From Cricetibacter osteomyelitidis (GTDB taxonomy: Bacteria; Pseudomonadota; Gammaproteobacteria; Enterobacterales; Pasteurellaceae), in contig NZ_SLYB01000016.1 of the NCBI RefSeq assembly GCF_004340985.1, positions 1 through 53,867 on the forward strand: a DNA stretch of 53,867 nucleotides. The letters are read 5' to 3'. Shown one piece after another: positions 34,144 through 42,846 of this stretch. Each line of letters starts with the position of its first letter. Positions within the stretch are counted from its first letter, which is position 1. The notes under the pieces were generated by a model. The model made no database searches. It was not told the DNA's origin and saw only the letters and a program-made list of their open reading frames with translations. A program made the position numbers and the translations under genes.

Positions 34144-36369
34144 ATGTTTAATAAAAGATTGGCGTCATGTCTTTATTTTGCGTTATTTTCAAGCGCTGTT
34201 ATGTCTGACGGGCTTGATCCAAATGCGTTGGTTTGGAAAAGTATTACCTTTGGGCAATCAACGGATTTAAATTTCGGTTCAACGATTTTAGCGGAAAAAG
34301 TCGGGACAAATAGAGCGACCGTTGCAGGTGAGCCGGTTCAAGAGGGTAAATTAGCGCCTAAATTTACCATTGAAAGCCGTGGTGGAAAATTAGCAAATTC
34401 ACATGAGGGATTAACTTATTATTATACGGTGCTCCCTATTGATACGAACTTTATTCTTGCTGCCGATGTTTATTTAGAACAATTAGGGCCGGAAACCGGT
34501 GCTAAACCGAATCGTCAGGAAGGCGCAGGTATTATGGTGCGGGATATTTTGGGTAAACCAAGGGAAGTTCCGCAGCCGGTAGGATATGAAGAGTTCCCAG
34601 CCGCATCTAATATGGTTATGAATTTATTGCGTAGTAATGCAAGAGAACATAATGGGAAAGTTAATATCAACGCTTCTTTTCGAGAAGGTATCAGTACGCC
34701 TTGGGGAAGTGCCGGAAACCGCTTGGTTCGAGAGGATTATGTAGAAGGCGTTGAGTTTGAGAATAAAAAAATCAGACTTGTTTTAGAAAGAAATGATCAG
34801 GGATTTATACTGACTTCAGAACAGGACGGTAAGCAATATAAAAAGGTTTTAGATCATGTCACTCCTGGGATTTTAGCTAAGCAAAACGCTGAAAAACAAT
34901 ATTTAGGCTTTTTTGCCGCACGGAATGCCAAAATTACGGTAGAAAATGTTGATTTAAAATTAAGTGACGGCAAGAAAGTGAAAGCGGTTGATTTTAAGGC
35001 GAAACCGTTTCCGCTTACGGTGAGTATTGAATCATCCCATAAGGCTTTCGGTGATGAATATATCTTTCAGGCAAGGGCTAATTATGACGGAAAATTTATC
35101 CTTAGCCAGAACGATAAGATCTTATTTACTTCTCCCGTTGTTCATGCAGGTGAATATTTTCAGCATAAGTTGGCATTAAATGCGGACAAGATGATGCTGA
35201 ATATTCGCTTTATTCCTCAGGACGATGTGCAGGAAAACGCATTTGAGACAGCTTTAACCATTGAAAAATATGCCTTAAAAGATTCTGCTTTGATTTATGT
35301 TTCTCCACAAGGTTTACCTAATGGAGAAGGGAGTGTGGAAAATCCACTTGATATTATGACCGCACTTCAGGTTTTACCACCGAATGGAACATTATTTTTG
35401 CAAGCGGGAGAGTATCCGGCAATGACCATCGATGCACAATATAGCGGAAGAAGAGAGGCACGTAAAACATTAAAAGGGGAACCGGGCAAAGTTAAATTTG
35501 TGGGTGAAGTGTTACATAAGGCAAGTTTCTGGAATATCGAGGATATTGAGGTTGATGGCGCGAGTTTAATTGTTCATGGTAGTCATAATAATTTTAAAAA
35601 TATTATTACCCATGATGCACCGGATACCGGATTTCAAATTACCTCACCGGAAAAAATAGGCCGATCTTTATGGGCAAGTCATAATATTGTGACAGATAGT
35701 ATGAGTTTTAATAATAAAGATGATTCACAGATTAATGCGGACGGCTTTGCGGCTAAGATGCGGGTTGGTGAGGGAAATAGCTTTATTCGTTGTATTGCTC
35801 ACCACAATATAGACGATGGTTGGGATCTGTTCAATAAAGTGGAAGACGGACCTAACGGTCGTGTAACCATAAAAGATTCTATTGCTTTTATGAATGGGCA
35901 GACATTGAATTTAAAAAGCAAAAGTGCATCCATTGGTAATGGTTTTAAGCTTGGCGGAGAGGGCATTCCGGTTGGGCACATTGTCGAAAATAATATTGCG
36001 TTTCGTAATAATATGGATGGATTTACGGATAATTTTAATCCGGGTACTTTTGTGATCAAAGATAACATCGCCATTGATAACAGACGGTTTAATTTTTTAT
36101 TCAGAAAAAGCCCCTATGAAAACGGACCTAAACAAGGCATATTTACGCATAATCAGTCTTTCCGATTTTATCAGGAAAGCCGATACGTTGATGTCGTAAA
36201 TAGTGATGTTTTGCAAGACAATCTGTTTTTAGATAAGGTAGGAATGACAGCGATTGATACGGAAATTATCAAGGAATTACAGAGATTAAGTAATGTTACG
36301 TCGACCGATGTAGATAATGTGCTGCATAATATGAGGAAGATTCAAACCTTATTAGGTCAGAAAAATTAG
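34144..36369 (+). CDS. pelX: Exopolygalacturonate lyase PelX (PL9)
   Basis: A 741-residue secreted or periplasmic lyase releasing unsaturated digalacturonate from chain ends. A signal peptide (about 1-21) is followed by an N-terminal beta-sandwich-like region. The right-handed beta-helix PL9 domain spans about 380-720. The PL9 core is clear: the catalytic Lys in DGFAAKMRVGEGN and the calcium-binding acids in NIDDGWDLFNK. Asn-rich rungs follow (VENNIAFRNNMDGFTDNFNPG). Length is near that of Dickeya PelX. It has an uptake signal (35359-35367) and an aaggagcg ribosome site. Confidence 0.9.
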   Translation: MFNKRLASCLYFALFSSAVMSDGLDPNALVWKSITFGQSTDLNFGSTILAEKVGTNRATVAGEPVQEGKLAPKFTIESRGGKLANSHEGLTYYYTVLPIDTNFILAADVYLEQLGPETGAKPNRQEGAGIMVRDILGKPREVPQPVGYEEFPAASNMVMNLLRSNAREHNGKVNINASFREGISTPWGSAGNRLVREDYVEGVEFENKKIRLVLERNDQGFILTSEQDGKQYKKVLDHVTPGILAKQNAEKQYLGFFAARNAKITVENVDLKLSDGKKVKAVDFKAKPFPLTVSIESSHKAFGDEYIFQARANYDGKFILSQNDKILFTSPVVHAGEYFQHKLALNADKMMLNIRFIPQDDVQENAFETALTIEKYALKDSALIYVSPQGLPNGEGSVENPLDIMTALQVLPPNGTLFLQAGEYPAMTIDAQYSGRREARKTLKGEPGKVKFVGEVLHKASFWNIEDIEVDGASLIVHGSHNNFKNIITHDAPDTGFQITSPEKIGRSLWASHNIVTDSMSFNNKDDSQINADGFAAKMRVGEGNSFIRCIAHHNIDDGWDLFNKVEDGPNGRVTIKDSIAFMNGQTLNLKSKSASIGNGFKLGGEGIPVGHIVENNIAFRNNMDGFTDNFNPGTFVIKDNIAIDNRRFNFLFRKSPYENGPKQGIFTHNQSFRFYQESRYVDVVNSDVLQDNLFLDKVGMTAIDTEIIKELQRLSNVTSTDVDNVLHNMRKIQTLLGQKN

Positions 36370-36390
36370 GTATCTAAGCATTGAAATTAA

Positions 36391-36428
36391 AAGAACTGAA
36401 ATTTTTATCATTTCAGTTCTTTTTTTTT
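36391..36428 (+). terminator. pelX terminator
   Basis: A 12-bp stem (aagaactgaaat / atttcagttctt) with a 7-nt loop and a run of eight T. It ends the kduD-pelX unit. Confidence 0.88.
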
Positions 36429-36500
36429 ATGATAGTTAGCATGTTTACAGATTAATCAAAACATTAAATGCAAAATAATAAAATAATGATATTAAAATAA

Positions 36501-36515
36501 TAAAACAATGTTTTA
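36501..36515. promoter_or_regulatory. KdgR-type operator upstream of the symporter gene
   Basis: TAAAACAATGTTTTA, a looser relative of the sites at 28192 and 30533, with A/T in place of the outer G/C. It is about 85 bases before the symporter start. Confidence 0.55.
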
Positions 36516-36519
36516 AAAA

Positions 36520-36541
36520 TAAGATGGAGATCACATTTTTT
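36520..36541. promoter_or_regulatory. Possible CRP site upstream of the symporter gene
   Basis: AGATCACATTT (36528-36538) is a perfect CRP right half-site. The left half (aaataagatgg) is poor. It would fit carbon control like that of the porin. Confidence 0.4.
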
Positions 36542-36597
36542 TAAGTTAAGTTGTGGTAAATTTGACTCCGAAATAAAACATTAAAGGAGATTTTATT

Positions 36598-38334
36598 ATG
36601 AATATAGATTATCTTGTGATAGCAGGTTATTTCTGTTTGATTGTTGCCATTAGCTTAGTATTTAAAAAAATGGCAAGTAATAGTACGAGTGATTATTTTC
36701 GCGGTGGCGGCAAAATGCTTTGGTGGATGGTTGGCGGTACCGCTTTTATGACACAATTTTCTGCCTGGACATTTACCGGTGCAGCGGGTAAGGCTTTCAC
36801 GGATGGATTGTCTGTTATCGCCGTATTTGTTGGCAATATGATGGCTTATGTTTTTGCTTATTTTTATTTTGCAAAACGTTTTAGACAGATGAGAGTCGAT
36901 ACACCGACAGAAGCTGTTGGTCGCCGTTTTGGTTCCGGAAATGAACAGTTTTTTACCTGGGTGATTATTCCTCTTAGTGTGATTAATGCCGGTGTTTGGT
37001 TAAACGGTTTATCGGTATTTGCTTCTGCAGTTTTTGATGCGGATATTACTATGACCATTTATGTTACCGGGATTTCTGTATTGGTTGTGTCACTTTTAAG
37101 TGGTGCTTGGGGAGTCGTGGCATCCGACTTTGTACAAATGCTCGTGGTTGCTGTGATTTCTATCGCTTGTGCAATTGTTGGGTTAGTTGTTGTGGGCGGA
37201 CCAGGTGAAATTATTGAAAAATTTCCCGGTGGATTTATTTCCGGTCCGGATATGAATTACCCGCTTATTTTAATTTGTACGTTTTTGTTTTTCGTCGTAA
37301 AACAGTTACAAAGTATTAATAATATGCAAGAGTCTTATCGTTTTTTAAATGCAAAAGATTCTAAAAATGCAAGTAAAGCGGCTATTTTTGCTTTAGTTTT
37401 GATGCTTGTTGGTACGGTTATTTGGTTTATTCCGCCTTGGGTTACTGCGATCATTTATCCTGATGCGGCTCAGGCTTATCCTGAATTAGGTAAGAAAGCC
37501 TCTGATGCGGTTTACCTTGTTTTTGCACGTAATGTGATGCCGGTAGGAACGGTCGGTCTGCTGATGGCGGGGTTATTTGCGGCAACAATGTCCTCAATGG
37601 ATTCTGCACTTAATCGTAATTCCGGTGTGTTTGTACGTAGTTTCTATGCACCGATTATTCGTAAAAATAATGCGGATGATAAAGAATTACTTCGTGTCGG
37701 TCAGATTGTGTGTATTGTTAATGGTATATTAGTGATTTTAATGGCACAGTTCTTTAACTCATTGAAACATTTGAGTTTATTTGATTTGATGATGCAAGTC
37801 GCCACCTTATTGCAATCACCGATTTTAGTACCCTTATGTTTTGGTATGATTATTCGTAAGACACCTAAATGGGCGCCTTGGGCAACGGTTTTAGTTGGTA
37901 TGTGTGTTTCCTGGGCTGTCGTGAATATCTTTACACCGAATTATGTTGCAGGTTGGTTTGGCATTGAAGAACTGACAAAACGTGAAATATCAGAATTAAA
38001 AGTGATTATTACCATTGCAGCACATTTATTCTTCACTGCCGGTTTCTTTTGCTTAACGACATTCTTCTATAAAGAAGAAAAAGATGATAATAAAGCACGG
38101 AGAATCGCTTTCTTTAACGATGTTGATACGGAATGTGTCGCTCGGGAAGGGCAGGATGAAATTGATCGGGCGCAACGTAAAAAATTAAGTACATTGGTGA
38201 TGATTATGTCAGCCGGTCTGTGTGCGATGGTATTAATTCCAAATCCATTGTGGGGGAGAATTTTATTTGCCGGTTGTGCATTGGCAATATTCGCCGTTGG
38301 TTATGGATTAAAACGTAGTGCAGAAATTAAATAA
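36598..38334 (+). CDS. SSS-family sodium:solute symporter, candidate oligogalacturonide importer
   Basis: A 578-residue inner-membrane protein with about 14 membrane segments. The SSS signature appears in TM8-like FAATMSSMDSALNRNSGVFV (about 328-347). The substrate is not readable from sequence. The position between pelX and ogl and the KdgR-type operator point to unsaturated di- or oligogalacturonate. In Dickeya this import is by TogMNAB or TogT, so an SSS carrier would be a different solution. It is followed by a terminator and then ogl. Confidence 0.8.
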   Translation: MNIDYLVIAGYFCLIVAISLVFKKMASNSTSDYFRGGGKMLWWMVGGTAFMTQFSAWTFTGAAGKAFTDGLSVIAVFVGNMMAYVFAYFYFAKRFRQMRVDTPTEAVGRRFGSGNEQFFTWVIIPLSVINAGVWLNGLSVFASAVFDADITMTIYVTGISVLVVSLLSGAWGVVASDFVQMLVVAVISIACAIVGLVVVGGPGEIIEKFPGGFISGPDMNYPLILICTFLFFVVKQLQSINNMQESYRFLNAKDSKNASKAAIFALVLMLVGTVIWFIPPWVTAIIYPDAAQAYPELGKKASDAVYLVFARNVMPVGTVGLLMAGLFAATMSSMDSALNRNSGVFVRSFYAPIIRKNNADDKELLRVGQIVCIVNGILVILMAQFFNSLKHLSLFDLMMQVATLLQSPILVPLCFGMIIRKTPKWAPWATVLVGMCVSWAVVNIFTPNYVAGWFGIEELTKREISELKVIITIAAHLFFTAGFFCLTTFFYKEEKDDNKARRIAFFNDVDTECVAREGQDEIDRAQRKKLSTLVMIMSAGLCAMVLIPNPLWGRILFAGCALAIFAVGYGLKRSAEIK

Positions 38335-38348
38335 CTAATTTAGTGACG

Positions 38349-38388
38349 GCAATAAATGAGAATAATTTAACCTCATTTATTGCTTTTT
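38349..38388 (+). terminator. Hairpin with T tail between symporter gene and ogl
   Basis: A 12-bp stem (gcaataaatgag / ctcatttattgc) with an 11-nt loop and five T. Partial termination would make ogl less expressed than the symporter. Confidence 0.8.
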
Positions 38389-38410
38389 AGTCAGGCAGGA
38401 GAATATTTTT

Positions 38411-39574
38411 ATGGCTAAAGGAAAGAAAATTCAATTTTGTTTTGAATCTTTTATTGATTCGGATACGCAGGTAAAAATTACACGTTTAACACCTAAAGAG
38501 GTGACTTGCCATCGTAATTATTTCTATCAGAAATGTTTTACTCAGGATGGAAACCAATTATTGTTTGCGGGTGATTTTGATGGCAACCGTAATTATTATT
38601 TGCTGGATTTGAACACTCAAATTGCGACGCAATTGACCGAAGGAAAAGGCGATAATACTTTTGGCGGTTTTATTTCTCATGATGATAAATCATTTTTTTA
38701 TGTAAAAAATGAATCAAGTTTATATAAAGTGGATTTAGGAACGCTGGAAGAAACCTTGATTTATACTGTCGATAAGGATTGGAAAGGATACGGTACCTGG
38801 GTGGCGAATTCTGATTGTACTCAATTAGTCGGTATTGAAATTCTAAAATCATGCTGGCAGCCTTTAACGGACTGGGATAAATTCAAAGCTTTTTATCATA
38901 CCAATCCGACTTGTCGTTTAATCAAGGTAAATATTCTTACGGGGGATGTTGAAATAATTCACCAGGATAATGTTTGGCTCGGTCATCCGACTTTCCGTCC
39001 TTTTGATGATCGTACGATTGGTTTTTGTCATGAAGGTCCTCATGATTTGGTTGATGCAAGAATGTGGTTTATCAATAACGATGGTAGTAATTTACGGAAA
39101 GCTAAAGTTCATCAACCCGGTGAGTCTTGTACGCACGAATTCTGGGTACCGAATGGGTCAAAAATGATTTATGTCTCTTATTTTAAAGGGCAGACTGAAA
39201 GGGTTATTTATAGTGTTGACCCCGATACATTGGAAAATACCCGTTTGATTACTATGCCGCCTTGCTCTCATTTAATGAGTAATTTTGATGGTAATTTACT
39301 TATCGGTGATGGTTGTGATTCGCCTGTCGATGTAAATGATAGTGCGGGATACCGTATTGAAAATGATCCGTTTCTCTATCTATTCAATATTACAGAACAA
39401 AAAATTGTTAAACTGGCAAAACATAATTCATCATGGAAAGTATTGGATGGCGATCGTCAGATTACACATCCGCATCCGTCATTCGCGCCTGATGACTCGG
39501 CTGTTTTGTTTGGTAGTGATTTTGAAGGAAAACCTGCTATTTATTTAGCGGATATTAAACATATTCAGCGTTAG
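38411..39574 (+). CDS. ogl: Oligogalacturonate lyase (PL22)
   Basis: A 387-residue cytoplasmic lyase that cuts unsaturated digalacturonate to two 4,5-unsaturated monomers. Seven-bladed beta-propeller. The manganese ligands are present: His in PPCSHLMSNF and Q-x-x-H-x-H in DRQITHPHPSF. The catalytic His is in SCTHEFWVP. The sequence follows Dickeya Ogl throughout, as recalled (HRNYFYQKCF, GDNTFGGF, FCHEGPHDLVDARMWFIN). No signal peptide, as expected. The gene has a caggaga ribosome site and lies last in the regulon. Confidence 0.96.
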   Translation: MAKGKKIQFCFESFIDSDTQVKITRLTPKEVTCHRNYFYQKCFTQDGNQLLFAGDFDGNRNYYLLDLNTQIATQLTEGKGDNTFGGFISHDDKSFFYVKNESSLYKVDLGTLEETLIYTVDKDWKGYGTWVANSDCTQLVGIEILKSCWQPLTDWDKFKAFYHTNPTCRLIKVNILTGDVEIIHQDNVWLGHPTFRPFDDRTIGFCHEGPHDLVDARMWFINNDGSNLRKAKVHQPGESCTHEFWVPNGSKMIYVSYFKGQTERVIYSVDPDTLENTRLITMPPCSHLMSNFDGNLLIGDGCDSPVDVNDSAGYRIENDPFLYLFNITEQKIVKLAKHNSSWKVLDGDRQITHPHPSFAPDDSAVLFGSDFEGKPAIYLADIKHIQR

Positions 39575-39649
39575 TAATGGGAAGTGGTGACGGAGGCGGT
39601 TGCCATGATATTACAATGAAAAACGGATTAAATTAAGTTTAAATAATCT

Positions 39650-39672
39650 GAGCCCTGTAGATTACAGGGCTC
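39650..39672. terminator. Hairpin between ogl and acrB
   Basis: A 10-bp stem (gagccctgta / tacagggctc) with a 3-nt loop between converging genes. T tails are weak on both sides. Confidence 0.65.
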
Positions 39673-39713
39673 AATATTTAAGTTAAATTATCAGTCCGGA
39701 TTTTGGGAGCAGA

Positions 39714-42700
39714 TCAACTTTGATGAATGGTTTCACTGATATCTTCAATCGGTTTTATATTTTCATCAAATTCTTCTAATGGTTTGTGCTCGCTTGCTAG
39801 GAAGGTATAAATAACCGGTAAGACTAACAAGGTAAACAATGTCCCCACAGCCAAACCTGCAACGATTGTGATACCCATACTGAAACGGGATACCGCACCG
39901 GCACCGGTTGCGTAGAGTAGCGGTACAAGACCTGCAATCATAGCCGCCGTAGTCATAAGGATCGGACGTAAACGTACACGTGCCGCTTCCATAATGGCTT
40001 CAACTCGGCTTAAACCACGGTGTAGTTGCTCTTCTTTTGCCACCTCGCACATTAAGATACCGTGTTTGGTGATCAAGCCTACCAGCGTAATTAATCCCAC
40101 TTGCGAATAGATATTCAAGGTTGCACCGGCTTTTCCGGCGAATCCGAAGGCATTGAGTGTGAGTAACGCTCCACTAATGGCTAATGGTACGGAAACGATG
40201 ATTACCATCGGATCACGCCAGGATTCAAATTGGATCGCCAATACTAAGAAGATGATGACCACGGCGAGTGCAAAGGTAGTTGCTAATGCGTTACCTTCTT
40301 GCACTAACTGACGAGATTCACCGCGCCAATCATAGGTATAACCTGACGGTAATAGTTCGGCACCTTCGGTTTGGAACCACTCAATACCGTCACCGACCGC
40401 ACCGCCCGGCACCATTACGGCACTGATTTGTGCAGAGTTTAATTGGTTGAATTTCGCTAAAGACATCGGTTGCGATTCAAGGGTGACATCTACCAAGCTG
40501 GATAATGGTACGGAAGTACCGTCACTGGCTGTGAGATAGAAACCGTTGAAACTTTCCGGTGATAAACGATCTTTACGTTTTAATTGTGAAATAATTTTAT
40601 ACGCACGACCATCAATATCAACCCGCTCAATAGTAGCGGCAGAAAGGAAACGGCCTAAGGTTGCACTGATTGCACTCATGTTAATACCGTAAGTATTGGC
40701 TTTTTCGCGGTCGATCTTCACACGCATTTGTGCGGTATCAAATTTCAAGTTCAAGTTTGTGTAAACGAACTTACCTGATTTTTGCGCCGCCTCTAATACT
40801 TTGCCTGCCACTTGTGCCAAGTCTGAGTAACCGTTTGCCGTTGTGATGACGAAAACAATCGGCGGACCTTGTTCCCCGGTATCAATTTCCGGGAAAGCGA
40901 AGCTTGACATTGTGATAGCACTTTGATTTGCCGCTTTCGCGTTGAGATCAGCCATAATTTCATTTTGGTTACGCGTACGTTCTTTCCAATCGTTTAAGGT
41001 GGTAATAACGATGGAGTTATTAGTTGACGGTGCACCGGAAATTACCATGGAGAATTTTCTTTCCGGTAATTCATCTAATACGCCTTCATAAGGTTTCATC
41101 GCATTTTGAATATAATCCACGTTAGCATTCGATGGTGCGGTACCAATACCTAGGAAACCACCTTTATCTTCCGTTGGCGTTAATTCGCTGGAAAGTGAAT
41201 TCAGCATAAACGGTAAGGTGATAAATGTACCTAAAGCGAAGATCAATACGCTCTTACGGTTTTTCATAATTAAACCGAGCAGAGCACTATAAAGTGCGGT
41301 GATTTTTGTTAAAGTTTTATCAACACGTTCTTCCAATTTTGACGGATTAGTATGTGCTTTAAGCATTTTACTGGTCATCATTGGAGATAAAGTTAATGCT
41401 ACAATACCGGAAATAAATACCGCACCTGCTAGCGTTAACGCAAACTCTTTAAATAATGTACCTGTGATCCCGCCCATTAATGCCATCGGTGAATATACCG
41501 CAATCAAAGCGATAGTCATAGAAATAACCGGTACGGCGATTTCACGCGTTCCGATAATCGCAGCACGGAACGGAGTTTCGCCTAATTTGATATGACGGTC
41601 AACATTTTCCAATACCACAATCGCATCATCTACTACCAAACCGATCGCCAGAATTAATGCCAGCAAAGTCATCAGATTGATGGAGAAGTCGAAAATTTGT
41701 AGCATGAAGATTACCCCGATCAGAGAAATCGGAATAGTCACAATCGGAATAAGGATAGAACGGAATGACCCGATAAACATCAAAATAACCACTAATACGA
41801 TAACAACCGCTTCAATGATAGTGCTTACGACAGAATCAATGGAACTGTTGATGGCGACCGTCCGGTCATATAAGATGTTGGCATTCATTCCGTTTGGCAT
41901 ATCTTTTTTGATTTGCTCAAATACCGGATAAATATCATTAGCAACCGTTAACGGGTTGGCACTGGAAGCCGGTTCAATAGCTAATACTACCGCTTCTTGA
42001 CCGTTAGCGACCGCACGGCTGTCATCACTTTCTTTATTCAGTTCAATATCGGCGACATCACGCAAACGTACTAATTTAGCACCGTCGCTGGATACGACGA
42101 GATTTCCTAATTCTTCGACGGATTTGGTTGTGGTTTCTACTTTGTTTTTATATTGTACATAGTAGCCGTTATCGTTACCTGCCGCCGTCTGTACGTTATT
42201 ATTGGATAATGCGGCGCTAATCGCTGAAGTGGAAAGTCCTTGTGAAGCCATTTTTTCCGGATCCAGCCAAATACGCAAAGCATAAGTAGAGGCACCGAAG
42301 GTATTAACTTTTGCGATACCGTTTACCGTTAATAATTGTGGCTTGATAACACGATCTACGTAGTCGGTAATTTGCGGGCCGCTTAATTTATCGGATGTTA
42401 AGCTGATATACATTAAGCCCGAACCACCGGTAGATGAAGTGATTTGCGGATCATCAATACCGCTTGGTAGCTCGGAACGTACGGCATTCACTTTTGCCAA
42501 AACATCGGCCAACGCACCGTTCGGATCCGTATTCAATTTCATTTTTACGGTAATCGTGGAACTGCTTGGTGCACTGCTGGATGACAAGAAGTCAATATTA
42601 TCCGCCTGTGCAATGGATTCTTCCAATTTAGACGTGACGAAAGCTTGGATCAAGCTGGCATCCGCCCCTGCGTAGGTGGTGCTCACCGTAATAACGGTGG

Positions 42701-42824
42701 TTGTCATTTTAGGATATTCGCGTACCGTTAATTTCGAAAAAGCCTGCAAACCTAAAATAATGATCAGCAAACTGATTGAAATCGCCATAACCGGCCGACG
42801 AATAAAAATATCAGTAAATTTCAT
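39714..42824 (-). CDS. acrB: RND multidrug efflux pump, inner-membrane transporter
   Basis: A 1036-residue HAE-1 type proton-driven transporter that exports drugs, dyes and detergents with AcrA and an outer-membrane channel. Two RND halves are visible: membrane helices at about 9-28, 335-530, 540-555 and 860-1020. The proton-relay Asp pair is in GLVVDDAIVVLENV (about 405). No TolC-type gene is in the window, so the outer-membrane partner is encoded elsewhere. It lies 22 bases after acrA. An uptake signal is at 41292-41300. Confidence 0.94.
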   Translation of the reverse strand: MKFTDIFIRRPVMAISISLLIIILGLQAFSKLTVREYPKMTTTVITVSTTYAGADASLIQAFVTSKLEESIAQADNIDFLSSSSAPSSSTITVKMKLNTDPNGALADVLAKVNAVRSELPSGIDDPQITSSTGGSGLMYISLTSDKLSGPQITDYVDRVIKPQLLTVNGIAKVNTFGASTYALRIWLDPEKMASQGLSTSAISAALSNNNVQTAAGNDNGYYVQYKNKVETTTKSVEELGNLVVSSDGAKLVRLRDVADIELNKESDDSRAVANGQEAVVLAIEPASSANPLTVANDIYPVFEQIKKDMPNGMNANILYDRTVAINSSIDSVVSTIIEAVVIVLVVILMFIGSFRSILIPIVTIPISLIGVIFMLQIFDFSINLMTLLALILAIGLVVDDAIVVLENVDRHIKLGETPFRAAIIGTREIAVPVISMTIALIAVYSPMALMGGITGTLFKEFALTLAGAVFISGIVALTLSPMMTSKMLKAHTNPSKLEERVDKTLTKITALYSALLGLIMKNRKSVLIFALGTFITLPFMLNSLSSELTPTEDKGGFLGIGTAPSNANVDYIQNAMKPYEGVLDELPERKFSMVISGAPSTNNSIVITTLNDWKERTRNQNEIMADLNAKAANQSAITMSSFAFPEIDTGEQGPPIVFVITTANGYSDLAQVAGKVLEAAQKSGKFVYTNLNLKFDTAQMRVKIDREKANTYGINMSAISATLGRFLSAATIERVDIDGRAYKIISQLKRKDRLSPESFNGFYLTASDGTSVPLSSLVDVTLESQPMSLAKFNQLNSAQISAVMVPGGAVGDGIEWFQTEGAELLPSGYTYDWRGESRQLVQEGNALATTFALAVVIIFLVLAIQFESWRDPMVIIVSVPLAISGALLTLNAFGFAGKAGATLNIYSQVGLITLVGLITKHGILMCEVAKEEQLHRGLSRVEAIMEAARVRLRPILMTTAAMIAGLVPLLYATGAGAVSRFSMGITIVAGLAVGTLFTLLVLPVIYTFLASEHKPLEEFDENIKPIEDISETIHQS

Positions 42825-42846
42825 TGTGTAATTCCTAATTTACTTC

